A DNA stretch of 64,000 bases from Podospora pseudocomata. Taxonomy: Eukaryota; Ascomycota; Sordariomycetes; Sordariales; Podosporaceae. The notes beneath the pieces were generated by a model. The model saw only the letters and a program-made list of their open reading frames with translations, made no database searches and had not been told where the DNA came from. The stretch covers positions 1,736,001 through 1,800,000 of the forward strand of contig NW_026946363.1 in assembly GCF_035222375.1 (NCBI RefSeq), read 5' to 3'. This document shows, piece after piece, positions 23,577 to 35,370 of the stretch; position 1 is the stretch's first letter; each line of letters starts with the position of its first letter. Both the position numbers and the translations under genes were made by a program.

Positions 23577-24529
23577 ATGACCCCGCCAACCACCGGCCTG
23601 CCGGCCGAGAACACCACCGACAACAACGACCATCTCGTACAGTCGGATGACCCCGAGCACCCGGCGAACTTGATCCCCTCGCTTTGCGCAAAGTTCTGGA
23701 CTCTCGGTTGGGTGACCGGCACCGGCGGTGGTGCCTCTATTCGCGATGAGTACTAAATATTTCTCTCCTTATCGATAACCCCGCATATCACCACTATCAC
23801 CCACCACCAGCGCAGCCATTGATAAGTCCAACACCAACTAACAAGCGCGATGTAGCGACCTAGTCTACCTCGCCCCTTCGGGTGTTCAAAAGGAGCTCAT
23901 GAAGCCCTCCGACATCTACGTCCTCTCTCTCGCTGCCCAGGCGCAATCCCTCTCCCGCCGCCAGCGAGTCTACCTCCGCAGCCCACCGGTTTACAAGCCC
24001 AGCCAGTGCACCCCCCTCTTCCTCGCCGCCTTCACCAAGCGCAATGCCGGCTGCTGCATCCACACCCACTCCCACTGGGCCGTCCTCGTGACGTTGATCC
24101 TCGAACAGCAAAGAAGCAAGGAGTTCCGCATCAACAACATTGAGCAGATCAAGGGGTTCGGCAAGGGCTTCCAGAAGAGCGGGAACCTTGGGTACCATGA
24201 TACGCTTGTGATTCCCGTAATTGAGAACACGGCGCATGAGGAGGACCTGACAGAGTTTTTGGAGGAGGCAATGGACAAGTACCCGGATACGTATGCTGTG
24301 TTGGTAAGGAGGCATGGTGTTTATGTTTGGGGGGATAATGTCCACAAAGCGAAGACACAGTGTGAAAGGTATGCTTGTTGAAATTGCCACTCTTGCTTTC
24401 TGGATAATAGACACTGACATGATCCTCGCCAGCTTGGACTACCTCTTCCAACTAGCCGTCGAGATGAAGCAGCTCGGTCTGCCCTGGATCACAGACATCG
24501 AGCCGACCATCCCAACAAGAAAGGATTAG
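23577..24529 (+). CDS. MDE1: Methylthioribulose-1-phosphate dehydratase, 3 exons, 260 aa
   Basis: Class II aldolase-family enzyme that dehydrates methylthioribulose 1-phosphate in cytosolic methionine salvage. Exons are 23577-23749, 23856-24368 and 24433-24529; the joins read [18 protein letters not shown] and [12 protein letters not shown], both family-typical. The Zn-binding segment [10 protein letters not shown] and the later histidine in [10 protein letters not shown] are present, as is [10 protein letters not shown] near the N-terminus. Length is right for fungal MDE1. The start at 23577 gives a short disordered leader, [14 protein letters not shown]. It converges on the GPI-protein gene, with 300 bases between stops. 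Confidence 0.93.
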
Positions 24530-24829
24530 AGATATGACAGACAACCACTTCAATAATGTCCAAATAATACCCAGTGACACAGCATCTCACGTCAAGCAAG
24601 CACAAGCATCATCATTCAAATTTTAGCAATTCTTTTTCCATTAAACCCTTCCATTACACCGCCACAACTCCAAGCCCAGAATATCCAAATCAGACATTAT
24701 ACCATTTCCCCCTTCCGACCCTTTTAGGCCTCCTTTCTTACCCCCAGCCACAAGTAATTGATATTTCCCAAAACTACGCACAAAGAATCGAAACCCCCGC
24801 CCCCCTTCCCCTTTTCCGTCAACCCCCAT

Positions 24830-25595
24830 TTACAAAGCCAGAACAGCACCCAAAAAAGCCAACAATCCCATCCCGGAGCCGACAACAGCACCGGGAACGG
24901 CAGCGTTGCTGGTCACGCTAGCCGGGGCGCCAGTAGTAGTGGGGTTGCCCTCCTGGTTGTTGGTAGTGCCGTTCCCGCCTTCCTCGCCATCATCATTGTT
25001 GTCATTGTCGTCGTCGTTGTTGTTGTTGTTGTTGTTGTCAGAGTTGTTATTGTTGTTGTTACCAGAGTTGTTGCTGTTGCCATTGCCAGAGCTAGAGCCA
25101 CCAGTGGGCTTGGGAGCAACACCGGGGGTGGCGGTGTAGTAGTGGGCGGCGACGCAGGCGTTGTAGCACTGGCCGTAGGCGAGGTTGTCGGCTTCGGTGC
25201 CGTTGCCCTTGGGGCATTCGGAGACGCACTTGTTTGTGGCTTCGACCTAGAGGGCACGCAGGTGTGTTAGTCATGAAGGTTTGGTTGGTTGTGGCTTGGG
25301 ATAACAAAGTTTGTGGTTATATATGTGGGACAACCACAAAAGGGGGGTCTCTTAGGAGGGAGATATGACGACGTACATCTTGCTCGCCGGGGTTGGGCAC
25401 TGGGTTGCACTTGGCCGTGCAGTTGACGTCGCCGGGGGTGCAGGCGTTGATGCAGCGGAGGATCTCGGCCTGCTGGGAGTTTTGGGCGGCGGTGGCTGGG
25501 TCGATGGAGGTGTTGATCGAGACGGTGGTGGAGGTGCCCTGGGCGCTGGCGAGGGCGGCGAGGGCGCCGGTGAGGATGAGGGATGTGACGCGCAT
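24830..25595 (-). CDS. GPI-anchored cysteine-containing cell-surface protein, 211 aa
   Basis: Exon 1 is 25377-25595 and exon 2 is 24830-25246 (130-nt intron). A signal peptide (MRVTSLILTGALAALASAQG) is followed by eight cysteines in CINACTPGDVNCTAKC and CVSECPKGN...CYNACVAAHYY. A linker rich in Asn, Asp, Ser and Gly follows, then a hydrophobic end (GMGLLAFLGAVLAL) preceded by small residues, the layout of a GPI-attachment signal. Such proteins are found at the fungal wall or plasma membrane; the specific role is unknown. The Asn/Asp tract is encoded by a triplet repeat near 25000-25065. Confidence 0.8.
25000..25065 (+). repeat. Triplet repeat (GTT/GTC) coding for Asn/Asp tract
   Basis: Imperfect GTT/GTC repeats on the plus strand read as AAC/GAC on the minus strand and give the poly-Asn/Asp stretch of the GPI protein. 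Triplet periodicity keeps length changes in frame. Confidence 0.85.
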
Positions 25596-27981
25596 TTTGG
25601 CTGTGGTGTTGATGTTGATATTAAGACAATAAAGTGAGGGTTTGTTTACTTTAAAGAATGTGTCAAGATGGTAGCGACAGTATTATTAGGAAGAGAGATC
25701 CAACACACAGCAGATAGGCAGTATAAGACTGATGATGATGATGAAGAGATGAGGAGAGGGAAGAGGAAAGAATGAGAGCCAAGGGGGGGGGGAAGGTTGG
25801 AAGGTGGGAGTACTAAATAGCCAGCTACGTTATTGCGGCTTGCGCCTTCGCCTCTTCGCTCTCAGCCAGCCAACACCTTTTGGTGTGGTCTCGCATCCCC
25901 ATGCCACTACCATGATACCCACAAAAAAAAACAAAGAGGGAGAGGCTAGGACATGCAACCCTCGGGCGGTGATGGGCGTTTGCTTGGTCTGCCAATGCGT
26001 GAATAGCTGTAGGTACCAAGGTACCTTTGACCGTGACGACGGTAACCCTTCTCCCCCAGTCCACTCTTTTTCAAACACGAGGGGGGGGTCATCCCTCCAG
26101 TCCTCTCTTTCTCTCTCAAGCGTTACCCATTCCCTTCTCGCTCCATCCAATCTTCGATTGGCGCGGCGCGGCACACACACACACACGGCGGGGAACCCGA
26201 CAGGCGGCAAGGGCTCCCTCTTCCAAGGGGGAGGCGTGAAAGATGTGGTGGTGGTTGTTGATTCTATGATTTTCTGTGCCATTTTTAAGATCCGAGATGG
26301 GGCTCTTGTCACTCACTCCCACGCAACAGCCACGCTCTCTTCTCTGTCTTTTGCCCCGACATCTCACAACCATGATTTTTGGACTGTCCCACGTTACGCA
26401 AACTCACTCACACAGGCCCCAGGTTTGCCAGTCAGTCACTTGACATGGATTGGTTTTGGAGGGGGCAGGAAAAACAGCTTGGACAGATAATCTCCCAAGG
26501 TGAAATTGCGGGTTTCGCCAAGACAAGCCCACATCGAACTGGTCCGTGGTCCGTGGTCGATCTGCTGCTTTTCTGGGCACCAATCAGCGGGCGGGAAATC
26601 GCGTAATGGGTTACTTAAAAGACGGGGAATGATCTTTTTCGTGTCAGTCTGTTCTGTTGTCTGTGTAACCACAGCTGAATGCTCTGCTGCTCATGTTGGC
26701 TGCATCTTCTATCTTGAGAAACTCACAGAGCCCTTCAAACATCCCATCTTCATCGAGAACAGACAAAATCCCCAGACCCTTAGCGCTGGCTCTTAGGTCA
26801 GGTCAAAGTTGTCAGGGACACTGACAGACGCATGTGAAGTCACTGGTCCGAACAGCAGCAGCACCACATGCACAAGCGTCCAGCCAAAGCGGACCGCCGG
26901 ACAACCCCTGCCGAGACATTTCAGGACAAGCCACCGAGCCCCCCAGGCATGGCATCTCATGACTTTCTCATCACAGACAGCCGGAGCTGGACAAGTTCTT
27001 GGGGATCATATCACAAACCATCAAACTTCTTTTCTCTTCCACAGTCTGACAAAAACCTCAGCCCACAGGTGGAACATTCGTATACACTATAACCCTTCGT
27101 GTCCAATCCCATCGCAAATGGACCCCATATGAGCTGGCAAAAACACCAGCCTCACAATGTCCACTCGATACGAACGTATTACTACCTCCCAAGACTAATG
27201 TAAAGCAATCTCACCTTGTAATCGAAGCCACTGGAACATTCAACAATGATTGGCATGGCAGATACAACACCAGCATTGCTCTCAGCGTTCAATATCGGAC
27301 GAGTTCATCCGATGTTTTTGTTTCCATCAGTACTGTGTTATCTGAGCCAACCCTCCCTTGCTTCAAAATGGTAGATTATGCATTCTTTGTTTTTGGACCC
27401 TCAAACCTCAGCTCTTTCTTTTTTTTTTCTTTTTTTCTCTCTTCTAGCTCACTCATCCCCAGCCGAAAAATACCCACCTCACCAACCCCCCTCCGCTCAT
27501 TGTTCATGCACAAAAGCAGCGGATGAGCATGTAGGTCCCTGCTTTTGCATACATGCATAATGTAATGCCAACTGCCAGCATCCCCATACAATTCTCCAAC
27601 AATACCAACCTCTCAAGAAAAAACTTTAAATCTTCTCAATCGAATCAACAAATACCCACCACCAGACCCCACAACCCCGAGTCACGTCATTAGGTGGGTT
27701 TGACAAGGCTTATTAACCCTCAAACCCCTGGGCCTGAGAGGAAATCGAGATCGCGTATCGTAGCCTTGTGGACGAGGCTCCACCGACGACGACGGGTCAT
27801 TAAACTGTAAAGGGGACATCCACTTCACTTTATACCAACCTTGTGTGTGTAGAGTTACATATTGCAGAAAACAAGTGCTGGACCAAATGTTAGCTTGATA
27901 TATCAGAAGATTAATCTGCAACAATATAAACATCGGAATGGACATCAATTCCATCCCACCCAATCCCCCATGCCACCCTTA
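25596..27981. other. Long gene-free region
   Basis: About 2.4 kb between the GPI-protein start and the 3' end of the dehydrogenase. It contains GATGAT and GA-rich tracts at 25728-25770, G runs near 25785 and 26080, and a short CA run near 26171. A 228-codon plus frame at 25804-26490 and a 160-codon minus frame at 25830-26312 overlap each other and lack recognisable motifs. I saw nothing that supports a gene; an unrecognised noncoding RNA is possible. Confidence 0.5.
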
Positions 27982-28764
27982 TCACCATGGTATACGCCCC
28001 TCCTTAGCCGAGTAACTCTCCGTCTCCCCTTCCCCTCCCATCGTAGCCAACCTGACAGCATTTACCGCCCCCTCCTCCACACTCTTAAGCCCCTGAAACT
28101 TATTCAAATTCGTACTGCAATACCCCGGACAACAAACGTTCACCTTCCACCCCTTCCCATCCCCATCCTCCCCCTCAGCCTTCTCAAACCTAATCACATA
28201 ATGCAAACTGAGCATGTTCAACGCCGTCTTGCTGGCACAGTAAGCAGTATAAGTATCCACATGGCAGTGGTGCCCCTTGTCCGCCCTGCACGTCAAGCTC
28301 CCCATCACCGACCCCATCATCACTATCCTTCTCACCTTGGCGGACTTCTCCATCAGGGGTATAAACGCGTCCGTGACCATGGCTACCGAGGTGACATTTG
28401 TGTCTAGGATTATTGCCCATTTGAGACGGGGGGAGATGTCGGGGATGTTGTCGAAGGCGTGTTCGGATATACCAGCGTTGTTGATCAACACGTCGAGGCG
28501 GCCGTGGGTGGATGAGACGTGGGATACTGCTGCGGCGATGGAGGCGTCCGAGGTTACGTCTAGGATGAGGGTTTCGCCGGATAGGCCTCGAGATTTGAGG
28601 GAGCTGACTGCTTCTTCGAGCGGTTGCTTGCGGCGGCCGGTCATGATGATGTGGTAGTCTTTGTGTTCGGTGGCGAGCTTTTTGGCGATTTCGAAGCCGA
28701 TGCCTTGGTTGGCGCCCGTGATGAGGACGATGGTGGTGTCTGGTGAGGCCATGGTTGCGGTCAT
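27982..28764 (-). CDS. Short-chain dehydrogenase/reductase, 260 aa
   Basis: Single-exon NAD(P)-dependent oxidoreductase of the classical SDR family. It shows the cofactor motif TGANQGIG near residue 16, LDVTSD for the adenine pocket, NNAG, a serine in MMGSVMGS, and the catalytic pair in YCASK. Carbonyl-reductase-like SDRs share TGANQGIG, but the substrate cannot be assigned. The start could be Met1 or Met5 (MTATMASPDTT). The neighbours SLD5 and the GPI protein give no pathway clue. Confidence 0.88.
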   Translation of the reverse strand: MTATMASPDTTIVLITGANQGIGFEIAKKLATEHKDYHIIMTGRRKQPLEEAVSSLKSRGLSGETLILDVTSDASIAAAVSHVSSTHGRLDVLINNAGISEHAFDNIPDISPRLKWAIILDTNVTSVAMVTDAFIPLMEKSAKVRRIVMMGSVMGSLTCRADKGHHCHVDTYTAYCASKTALNMLSLHYVIRFEKAEGEDGDGKGWKVNVCCPGYCSTNLNKFQGLKSVEEGAVNAVRLATMGGEGETESYSAKEGRIPW

Positions 28765-29159
28765 GAGCTCTGGACGGTGAGTGAGGTGAGTGTGTCGACT
28801 CGGTCTGTCGAATCAGTGGTGTGGGTGATAGTAAGGTGGCGATAAATATAGTCGTCGAGCTTGTCTGTGCATCATGGTTTTATCATGAATCTTAAGCCCG
28901 GATACGTATTGGGGTATGGGGATAAGCTCTCGTCCGCCAATTCACCCCCTTTATTGGTCTGAGCGTCCGGCAGTTTCCTTATGTTGGAAACAGCCCAACT
29001 GCCGCCTCACCGTGACGGTGTTCGGAACGGAGCAAAGGCCGGCGTCCTTATGTCCGTCACAACAGAGCCGAGTCCTGGTTGCGGTTGAAATATCGCAAGA
29101 TCACCACCGCACAGCACATGCGTTCACGCGATGCTGCCCCCTCTTGAGCGTTTGCAAAA
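28765..29159. other. Intergenic region
   Basis: 395 bases between the start of the SDR gene and the 3' end of SLD5, both on the minus strand. No feature was seen beyond the presumed SDR promoter. Confidence 0.55.
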
Positions 29160-29903
29160 TCACACCAGTTCTGCGCTTCCATTTTCTACCAGGGTCTTTG
29201 CATCGGCCCATCGCAAAATGACGATATCGCTTTCTCGCCCGTCCATGGCACCGTCCGAGTCAACACCGCGCCCTTCGACCAAAGTGTCCTTTAGCAGCCT
29301 GATGAACACGGCGGACTCTAGATCTGGAGTTTCCACCATGTTGATACCTGCCGAGTCGTTGAGGTTTTGCAAGGCTGAAGGAAAGGAAGAGAGGAACGAC
29401 GAGAGGTAGTGGTTGTGAAGAAGAGCCTGGTGACGGGTCGCATAGGCTAGCTCCATTTCGGAAAGTCGGGCTCTCAGCGCGTCGGTCGAGAGGTAGTGTA
29501 GAGTGTGTCTGTCTATCTTTGAAATTCGAGCGCGGAGGTAGCTTCGAACGAGGTACTTGAAGCGCTCCAGTTCGGTTTGTATGACGATGAGAGCAAAGTT
29601 GGTCTTGGGGTCCATGTCGCCGGTCATCTCCTCGACCTTTTCGATCTGGCGCTTGATACTATCATTGACGCGTTCGAAGAGGCCATCTGCCGGCCAGCTG
29701 CAGGTGTCAAAAAAACCGCCAGGTTAGCAACGGACAGTTCGGCGACTGTTACTTTGTTGGAAGATGTTGTTTGCATACGGGAGAAGCTCGGGCGCTGATC
29801 GCTCGGCAATCCAGGCACGCGTTAACTCTTGAAGATTACGCTTTTCTTGTGGCACGGCATGGAAGGTCGGGTCGACTTCCCTGAGGATGTCGTCGATATC
29901 CAT
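29160..29903 (-). CDS. SLD5: GINS complex subunit Sld5, 2 exons, 220 aa
   Basis: Subunit of the GINS tetramer, part of the CMG replicative helicase. Exon 1 is 29779-29903 and exon 2 is 29160-29697; the join reads [20 protein letters not shown]. The start [12 protein letters not shown], the central helical segment [20 protein letters not shown], and the C-terminal small domain ([23 protein letters not shown]) match Sld5, and the total length is the usual one. An ACGCGT hexamer lies inside exon 1, so it is not counted as a promoter site. Confidence 0.92.
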
Positions 29904-30917
29904 GGTCGGAGGTGTTACAGATACAGGGAGGGAATTCGGTCAGGGGAGTTCGTCAGCAGCAGCAGATGCTTCGCAATGCAGCTTCCAGGCCCTTGGTTGA
30001 CTTTCATGTCTGGCACCTTTTTTCCAAGTTCTCGGCGTCGGAGGGGTTAGCGCGGGGCACCCCACCCGCTCCAAAGAGGAGGTGGGCCCATTGGGCGATC
30101 GGGATGGGGGCCAAGCTCCATCCGACGACGGCTCATCCCGCTTGTCCCTGGCACGTAGCCGGGCGCTCTATCAGCATTCAGCAACAATCTGATTGTCGTC
30201 AACTTGTTGAAGACACAGCACTGTCATGAGTGAGATCATACGATAATCCCAAATTCTAGAAGCAATTTGTCCAAGCCCGCCTTCTCCGCGCTCTCCGAAA
30301 ACATGGCTGCTTCCACACCACCTCCACAAAGCCACCGATCGAGCTTCAGCTGCAGAGGTCGGAGAAGGATGAACAATGCCCTTGTGTGAGAGGTCCAAAT
30401 CAGTCGCACAGCCTTACAACGCAGACGCGCCGATACTCCAACCAGTAACCAACCCGGCCAACTTCAGCCAGATGCATCCGGCGAGACGGACTTGCGTCTT
30501 GATCTCTGCCAGACCAGTCGAGTCAGGCCTTGGCAGTCCTCGGCCTGCAGCGCTTGGTACCACAGCTACTTACTGAGCATCGAGATTCCGTATACCAAAG
30601 TGTGTAGCTATGTTCACTCCCCCACTTGGATGGGCTGGGTCAGCCAGGCTGTGGCCACTTGCTGCCGACCATAGCTTGGTGGGTGAAGTCGGTGTGGGAA
30701 TGGCAGCAGCAGCCACAAAACCACAATGTCTCAGGCGTCGATTTGTTGTCTTCTGACGCGGTGCCCACCAGGCTAAGGTAGTTCGCTGTGTACAACCCGG
30801 AGCCTATCCTCGAGCAACACGGCATCCGGCTAGACTAATGAGCAAACTCATGACCTCTGGGCCTTCCCATCTCTCGTCCCTTTTGATCTGGGAATCGCAT
30901 CATGGTATGCTATCGCC
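29904..30917. other. Divergent intergenic region
   Basis: About 1 kb between SLD5 (minus) and the membrane protein gene (plus). No repeat, RNA gene or convincing ORF was seen. Confidence 0.55.
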
Positions 30918-32656
30918 ATGTCGTCCGTCTTAGGCCGGCTGCCTGCTCTCATCACAATTCTATTCTTGGCACTTGCCGTCAGTCAAGCCTTATGCTTCAT
31001 TGCGGCAGATGATGATTCCGAGGCCGATCTGACCCGGTACATGGCAATACGGAGCGATCCCGTCCCCGGTACACCCGCTTTACTCGGTCTTACGGAGCAT
31101 ATCTTCGGCGTTGGAAGACGGGACTGCCTCGCGAATGGGACAAACTTTTGCTTCGACAATAATGTCGATTCATGTTCCGGTTGTGGGAATTGCTGTCGTG
31201 ACGGTGATCGAAAGTACTGTTGTGCCGCTGGACGACCATGTTGTGGATCGGGATGCTGTTTGGCTGGCCAGATATGTTCTCCCAAGGGGAGTTGCGTCTC
31301 GTCCGTGTAAGTCATAATACCATTCACAACCAGAACATAGAGTTAACCTTTTGAGTAGGGAGACGGTGACGATTACCAAGACTATCTTCGAAACCACCAC
31401 CCGCATCGCAACACAGCGAGCTACCATCCTTGTGGTCAAGATCGAGTCTTCCACCGTTGTATCGACAGTTGATGTGACTGTCTCGAGCGCTGATACCCAG
31501 ACCAACATCGTCTGGAAGACTGTGACCATCACTGCTCCTCCAGCCAAACGATCTGCTGTGCTGCTGGAAGTGCCGCATTCTAACAGAAACAACCATCCGT
31601 TCAAGGTTCCGTCCATCACCAGGCTCTTCATCTCTCTGGTGCTTGAGAAAAACTCTTCAGGCAGTAGAAACAAACGGCGAGGAGGCGTTGGCGGACTTAT
31701 ACCGAGACAAAATCCTTCAACGAGCACCATCACCAAGTTTGTCACAGAAATCGCCGACGTCGTTAGCACGACCTCGACGACTGTCATGGTTCAGACAACG
31801 TCAACCTTTGTGACGACAGTCTTTCAAACAAACACTCGGTATGGAATCAACCACCTCGGGCGATCTGTTGCTCGGATGCTAATCTTTGACTAGAGTCCTC
31901 CACGCCCTCGCAACCGTTGTCGAGACCTCCACCCTTACCATAACCTCCAGGCCCCCGGTAGTCCAAACAATAACCACAACCGCCAGTCTAATCCTCCCAC
32001 CCCTTATAACTTCTACCGATGTTTCTTCTACACCATCCACATCTTCATCACCAACCACTACCTCCACCCCAGCACCCTCTCAGTCCCTCCCCACAACAAC
32101 AATAGCAGGCATCGCAGCCGGCACCAGCGTCCTAGCCCTCGTTCTTGCGGGTCTAGTCATCTTTTTCATCCGCCGCCGCCGCTACCAAACCCAACGCCCA
32201 GCTTCGGCCCTCTTCCCCTTTGACCCCAACGATCCCGAGCATGACTACCAAAAGACGATTCCCACGACAACCGTCACAGCGGAACCGACTCTACCGAGGA
32301 TATTACCTCACTTTGCCCCAGCAGCACCAGCTCATCACCACTCCCAGCCACCTGCTCTGACGCCAGCGTATCAATCTCCACCGCAGGACCAGCAGCAGCA
32401 GCACAGGAGGAACAGCTCGGGGTTCACGACGCTGGTGGGGACGCCGCCTGGGAGCACGGGGAGTAGTAGTGCTGTTCTTGCCAAGGGTAAGGCAAAGGAG
32501 TACAGAAAATCAGGCTCGTCGTCGTCACCGCCGCCGATTGCTGAGGTTCAGGGGAGTGAGGTGCCTGTTGAGGGGGCGGTGGAGGTAGAGGGGAGTCCAG
32601 TTGGTTGTTCTGGGTCTGGATCGAGGAATTGGGGGGGAAGGGGGTCTATGGGTTGA
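30918..32656 (+). CDS. Single-pass membrane protein with cysteine-rich ectodomain, 543 aa
   Basis: Exons are 30918-31306, 31359-31838 and 31894-32656. A signal peptide (LPALITILFLALAVSQALC) is followed by a cysteine-dense module in exon 1 with CSGCGNCC, YCCAAGRPCC, GSGCC and a final C before the junction. A long Thr/Val/Ser-rich stalk covers exons 2-3, with repeated TVTITKTIFETTT-like strings. A transmembrane helix at about residues 360-382 (IAGIAAGTSVLALVLAGLVI) is followed by the stop-transfer RRRR and a Pro/Ser/Gln-rich cytosolic tail. This is the architecture of fungal wall-stress sensors, but the cysteine module is not a clear WSC domain, so the role is open. A dibasic KRRGG site in the stalk could be a processing site. 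Confidence 0.8.
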
Positions 32657-33509
32657 GTTTTTTCTTTCTCTTTTTCTTGGATATAAAAGGGGTTGGTTCG
32701 CTGCCTGGTGCAGAGATTAGGAGTGTGAGACTGTGGGGGGGATTGATTGTTTTTGTTTTGTTTGCTTTGGGTTTTTGTTTGGGGCTTGGATGATACCACT
32801 TTTTCGCTCGCTTTGTTGATGGTTTAAATGGTAAAAATGAGGGGAATATGGGAAAAATCTACAAGGATTTTTATGAGGGTTATTATTATGGTTTTGATAC
32901 CATTGGTTAATATTGGAGAGATGGGGGTCTGCTATCTATGAGTTTATGATGCCGCATTGTCAAATAGGAAGGTTTTATCGAGATGTAGCTGCTTGGGCTA
33001 GGTTGGTGGAATACGTTCGCTAATATTCAGCATGGTTGTTTGCAATTACCAACCCTTCTCGTGTATTTTGCCCCATCACACTGGGGTGATATGTCTGCTT
33101 TTTCATGTCGACATCTTAATAGCCTGCCACGCTGAATGTAAACAATATCCAAGTGCCAGCATTTCTTGACTCCCAATTGGGCCACGGTGAGCATCTTTCG
33201 AAGTCGAGTTGAAGACAATCTTTGACGGCCTCCTGGGTGTAGTTGGCGTGATAGGTTAAGGATTGGAGATCCCGTTGCTTACCTGGTCACGCTATTATAA
33301 GATGAAGCTTCGAGGGTACCTATGTAATCCCTTCCTCCCCCCTCCCTTTGCCTGGAAAGCGGACCCACCGTGAAAGCTTACGGTAGGCAACATAAAAGTG
33401 ATCAATAGACCATAAGAGAGAGAGAAAAAAGAGTTATATACTACCCCTACTCCTAGTCCGACTACTCCCAGCACAAAGTCCCAAAACATATCCCTACTCT
33501 TATTAGACT
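32657..33509. other. Intergenic region left of the transposon
   Basis: About 850 bases, AT-rich and G/T-rich just after the membrane protein gene, then without recognisable content up to the transposon target site. No gene was seen. Confidence 0.55.
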
Positions 33510-33511
33510 TA
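33510..33511. mobile_element. TA target-site duplication, left copy
   Basis: TA immediately outside the left inverted repeat; the matching TA is at 35371-35372. This is the duplication made by Tc1/mariner/pogo-class transposons. Confidence 0.8.
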
Positions 33512-33558
33512 ACGTGATCCACCATCGAGCGGGACACCCCATCGACCGGGACACTTTT
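33512..33558 (+). repeat. Left terminal inverted repeat
   Basis: 47 bases beginning ACGTGATCCACCATCGAGCG; 46 of 47 match the inverse of the right end. Confidence 0.92.
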
Positions 33559-33618
33559 CCAGACCACAACCACAACAAACTCTAAAATCCCATAAAACAC
33601 TAATCAAATCAATTGCAG

Positions 33619-35273
33619 CTACTCAGCATCACTTGAAGCATCTGTTTCCCCAGCCTCTGGGCATGTCCTTGCATTGTGGCCAGTCTTGCGGCAGATGCCA
33701 CAGTGCCGCGAACCCATCCGACGCCTCTTTGACGACCCTTCATTTTCGCTTTCGACGCGTCCTTCCGCTTCAACTACGCCCTTCTCTGCCATTATATCCC
33801 TAGCCTGGCTTCCATTAATGGCCCCTCCATCTTGGAGACGCGTCCGTTTGGCCCTCCGGCGCTTGGAAAGTGCTTCGTTGGCCTCCTGAAGTGTCCGTAC
33901 CTCGGCTTGTAAAAGGGTCACCTGATGGGAAAATACCTGCATTCCTTTCGAAAGCTGATCAACAGCAGCTAAAATCGGAGTCGGAGAGCTCGACTGATGT
34001 CTTGCAATCCGAACTTTAATAAGGGTAGACTGCGAGAGGGCTTCGTTGGTAGTCTTGGGCGTCTTAAAGAACCAAGGTGTTGGTGGCCCATCAGGGGTCC
34101 CAGGGGGGGTTGGTGTCCGCAACTTGACATCTAGCTTCGAAAGGACGGCCTGCGGGTCGTAGGGGATAAGTCCAGACCCCCGAAAACCCCCGAGAACGTT
34201 TTCTTGGGTGAAAGTCCGGCTGAAGGCGGCTTTGAACGCAAGGAAGAACTCGGGCTTCGTGATATGCGTGATCCGGGCTTTGATGAAGTGCTCGATTTCA
34301 GCACCGTACATCTTCTTTAGGACGCTATAACAACCCACATCGAGAGGCTGGGTAAGATGCGAGGAATGGGAAGGCAGACAAATGGTGACAATGTTATTCT
34401 CCTTGCAATAGTCCTCGAATTCGGCGTTAACATGGCTCTCATGGCCGTCGAGCACCAGCATCCGATATACACCCCTCCGACGGTGTTTAGTGTGCTCATC
34501 AAAATGCTGCAGCCATTCCAGAGCAGTCTTATTATCTGTCCATCCGTTGGTTGTTGTTGCGACGGCCCAGTCGTCAGGTATCTGATGTTCGGAGTACCAG
34601 CTGGCGAGGTGGAAACGGCCCTTCACCACCAAGAAAGGCGGCACCACATACCCGTCGCCAGCAATAGTGCAAATCGCTGTCGCCCATTCTCGATTGCCCG
34701 GCTGAATAGCCTTTGGTTTGCCGACCCGATCGGAGCGCGTGACCACCATCCCTGGCCGTATCATGCCCATCATAAAGCCCGTCTCGTCGAAGTTGTAGAA
34801 GTCGCAGTCGAGGATGCCGTATTTCGCACGCATGTTGGCAACCAGTCGGAACCATGGCTCGATAATTGCAGGATCTTCACAGAGGCCTCTTTGATAGTCA
34901 TAGACGCGATTAAAACGCGTCTTTAACTCTGGACGTCGGGTAACGAAGCGGTCTGGCCAGTTCTATCCGACCTGTCGCGCACCGCGTTTCCGAAGCAGGA
35001 GATTGGCCATATCACCCACGTCGACAATCCGGGGCGAAACCCTCGCGAATCTCGGTCGAGTACATATTGAACAATCACCTCCTCTTCTATCGTAGTCAAA
35101 TTCGAACGTGCGTTGTAACTGTCGAACTTCGCAACTCGGCCCTTCATTCTCGCAGCAATTGTGGACTTGGGCACGTTGTATATTTCTGCGGCGCGTCGGA
35201 TGCTCAAGCGCGGTGTTGATCGAATCGCATTGATCGCTAAAAGGACTCGATTTTCTGGCAAGCTGTCGGACAT
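33619..35273 (-). pseudogene. Pogo-type transposase with zinc knuckle, broken N-terminal part
   Basis: Transposase of the element above. The N-terminal part (from an ATG at 35273) has a helix-turn-helix like the pogo/CENP-B DNA-binding domain (SIRRAAEIYNVPKSTIAARM). The catalytic core, open from 34833 to 33619, has the three acids in NFDETGF, LVLDGHESH and LTQPLDVG (pogo-type DDD). The C-terminus has a coiled-coil-like QAEVRTLQEANEAL and a CCHC knuckle, CGICRKTGHNARTC. Between the two parts there is an apparent one-base frameshift near 35037 and a TAG at 34963-34965 where related transposases have a sense codon; CAG to TAG would be a CpA to TpA change of the RIP type. This copy is probably not autonomous, though a spliced or mis-assembled form cannot be excluded. 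Confidence 0.85.
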
Positions 35274-35323
35274 TGTTGTGATAGAGAAAACGCGAATTGA
35301 AGTTGGGTGGTTATAGTGGGAGA

Positions 35324-35370
35324 AAAAGTGTCCCGGTCAATGGGGTGTCCCGCTCGATGGTGGATCACGT
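35324..35370 (-). repeat. Right terminal inverted repeat
   Basis: Inverse partner of 33512-33558 with one C/T difference; followed by the second TA at 35371-35372. Confidence 0.92.

Larger units (their letters stand above)
33512..35370 (-). mobile_element. Fot1/pogo-like DNA transposon, 1,859 bp
   Basis: Element bounded by 47-bp terminal inverted repeats (33512-33558 and 35324-35370) that differ at one position, flanked by TA. Size, target site and a single minus-strand transposase gene fit the fungal Fot1/Tan1 branch of pogo. Each repeat contains the word CGGGACAC twice, 20 bases apart, possibly transposase subsites. Near-identity of the ends suggests a fairly recent insertion. It lies between the membrane-protein gene and the 3' side of palF, disrupting neither. 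Confidence 0.92.

Noticed and set aside
25804-26490. 228-codon plus-strand frame
   Set aside because: Low-complexity, overlaps an antisense frame of similar length and has no motif or intron signals.
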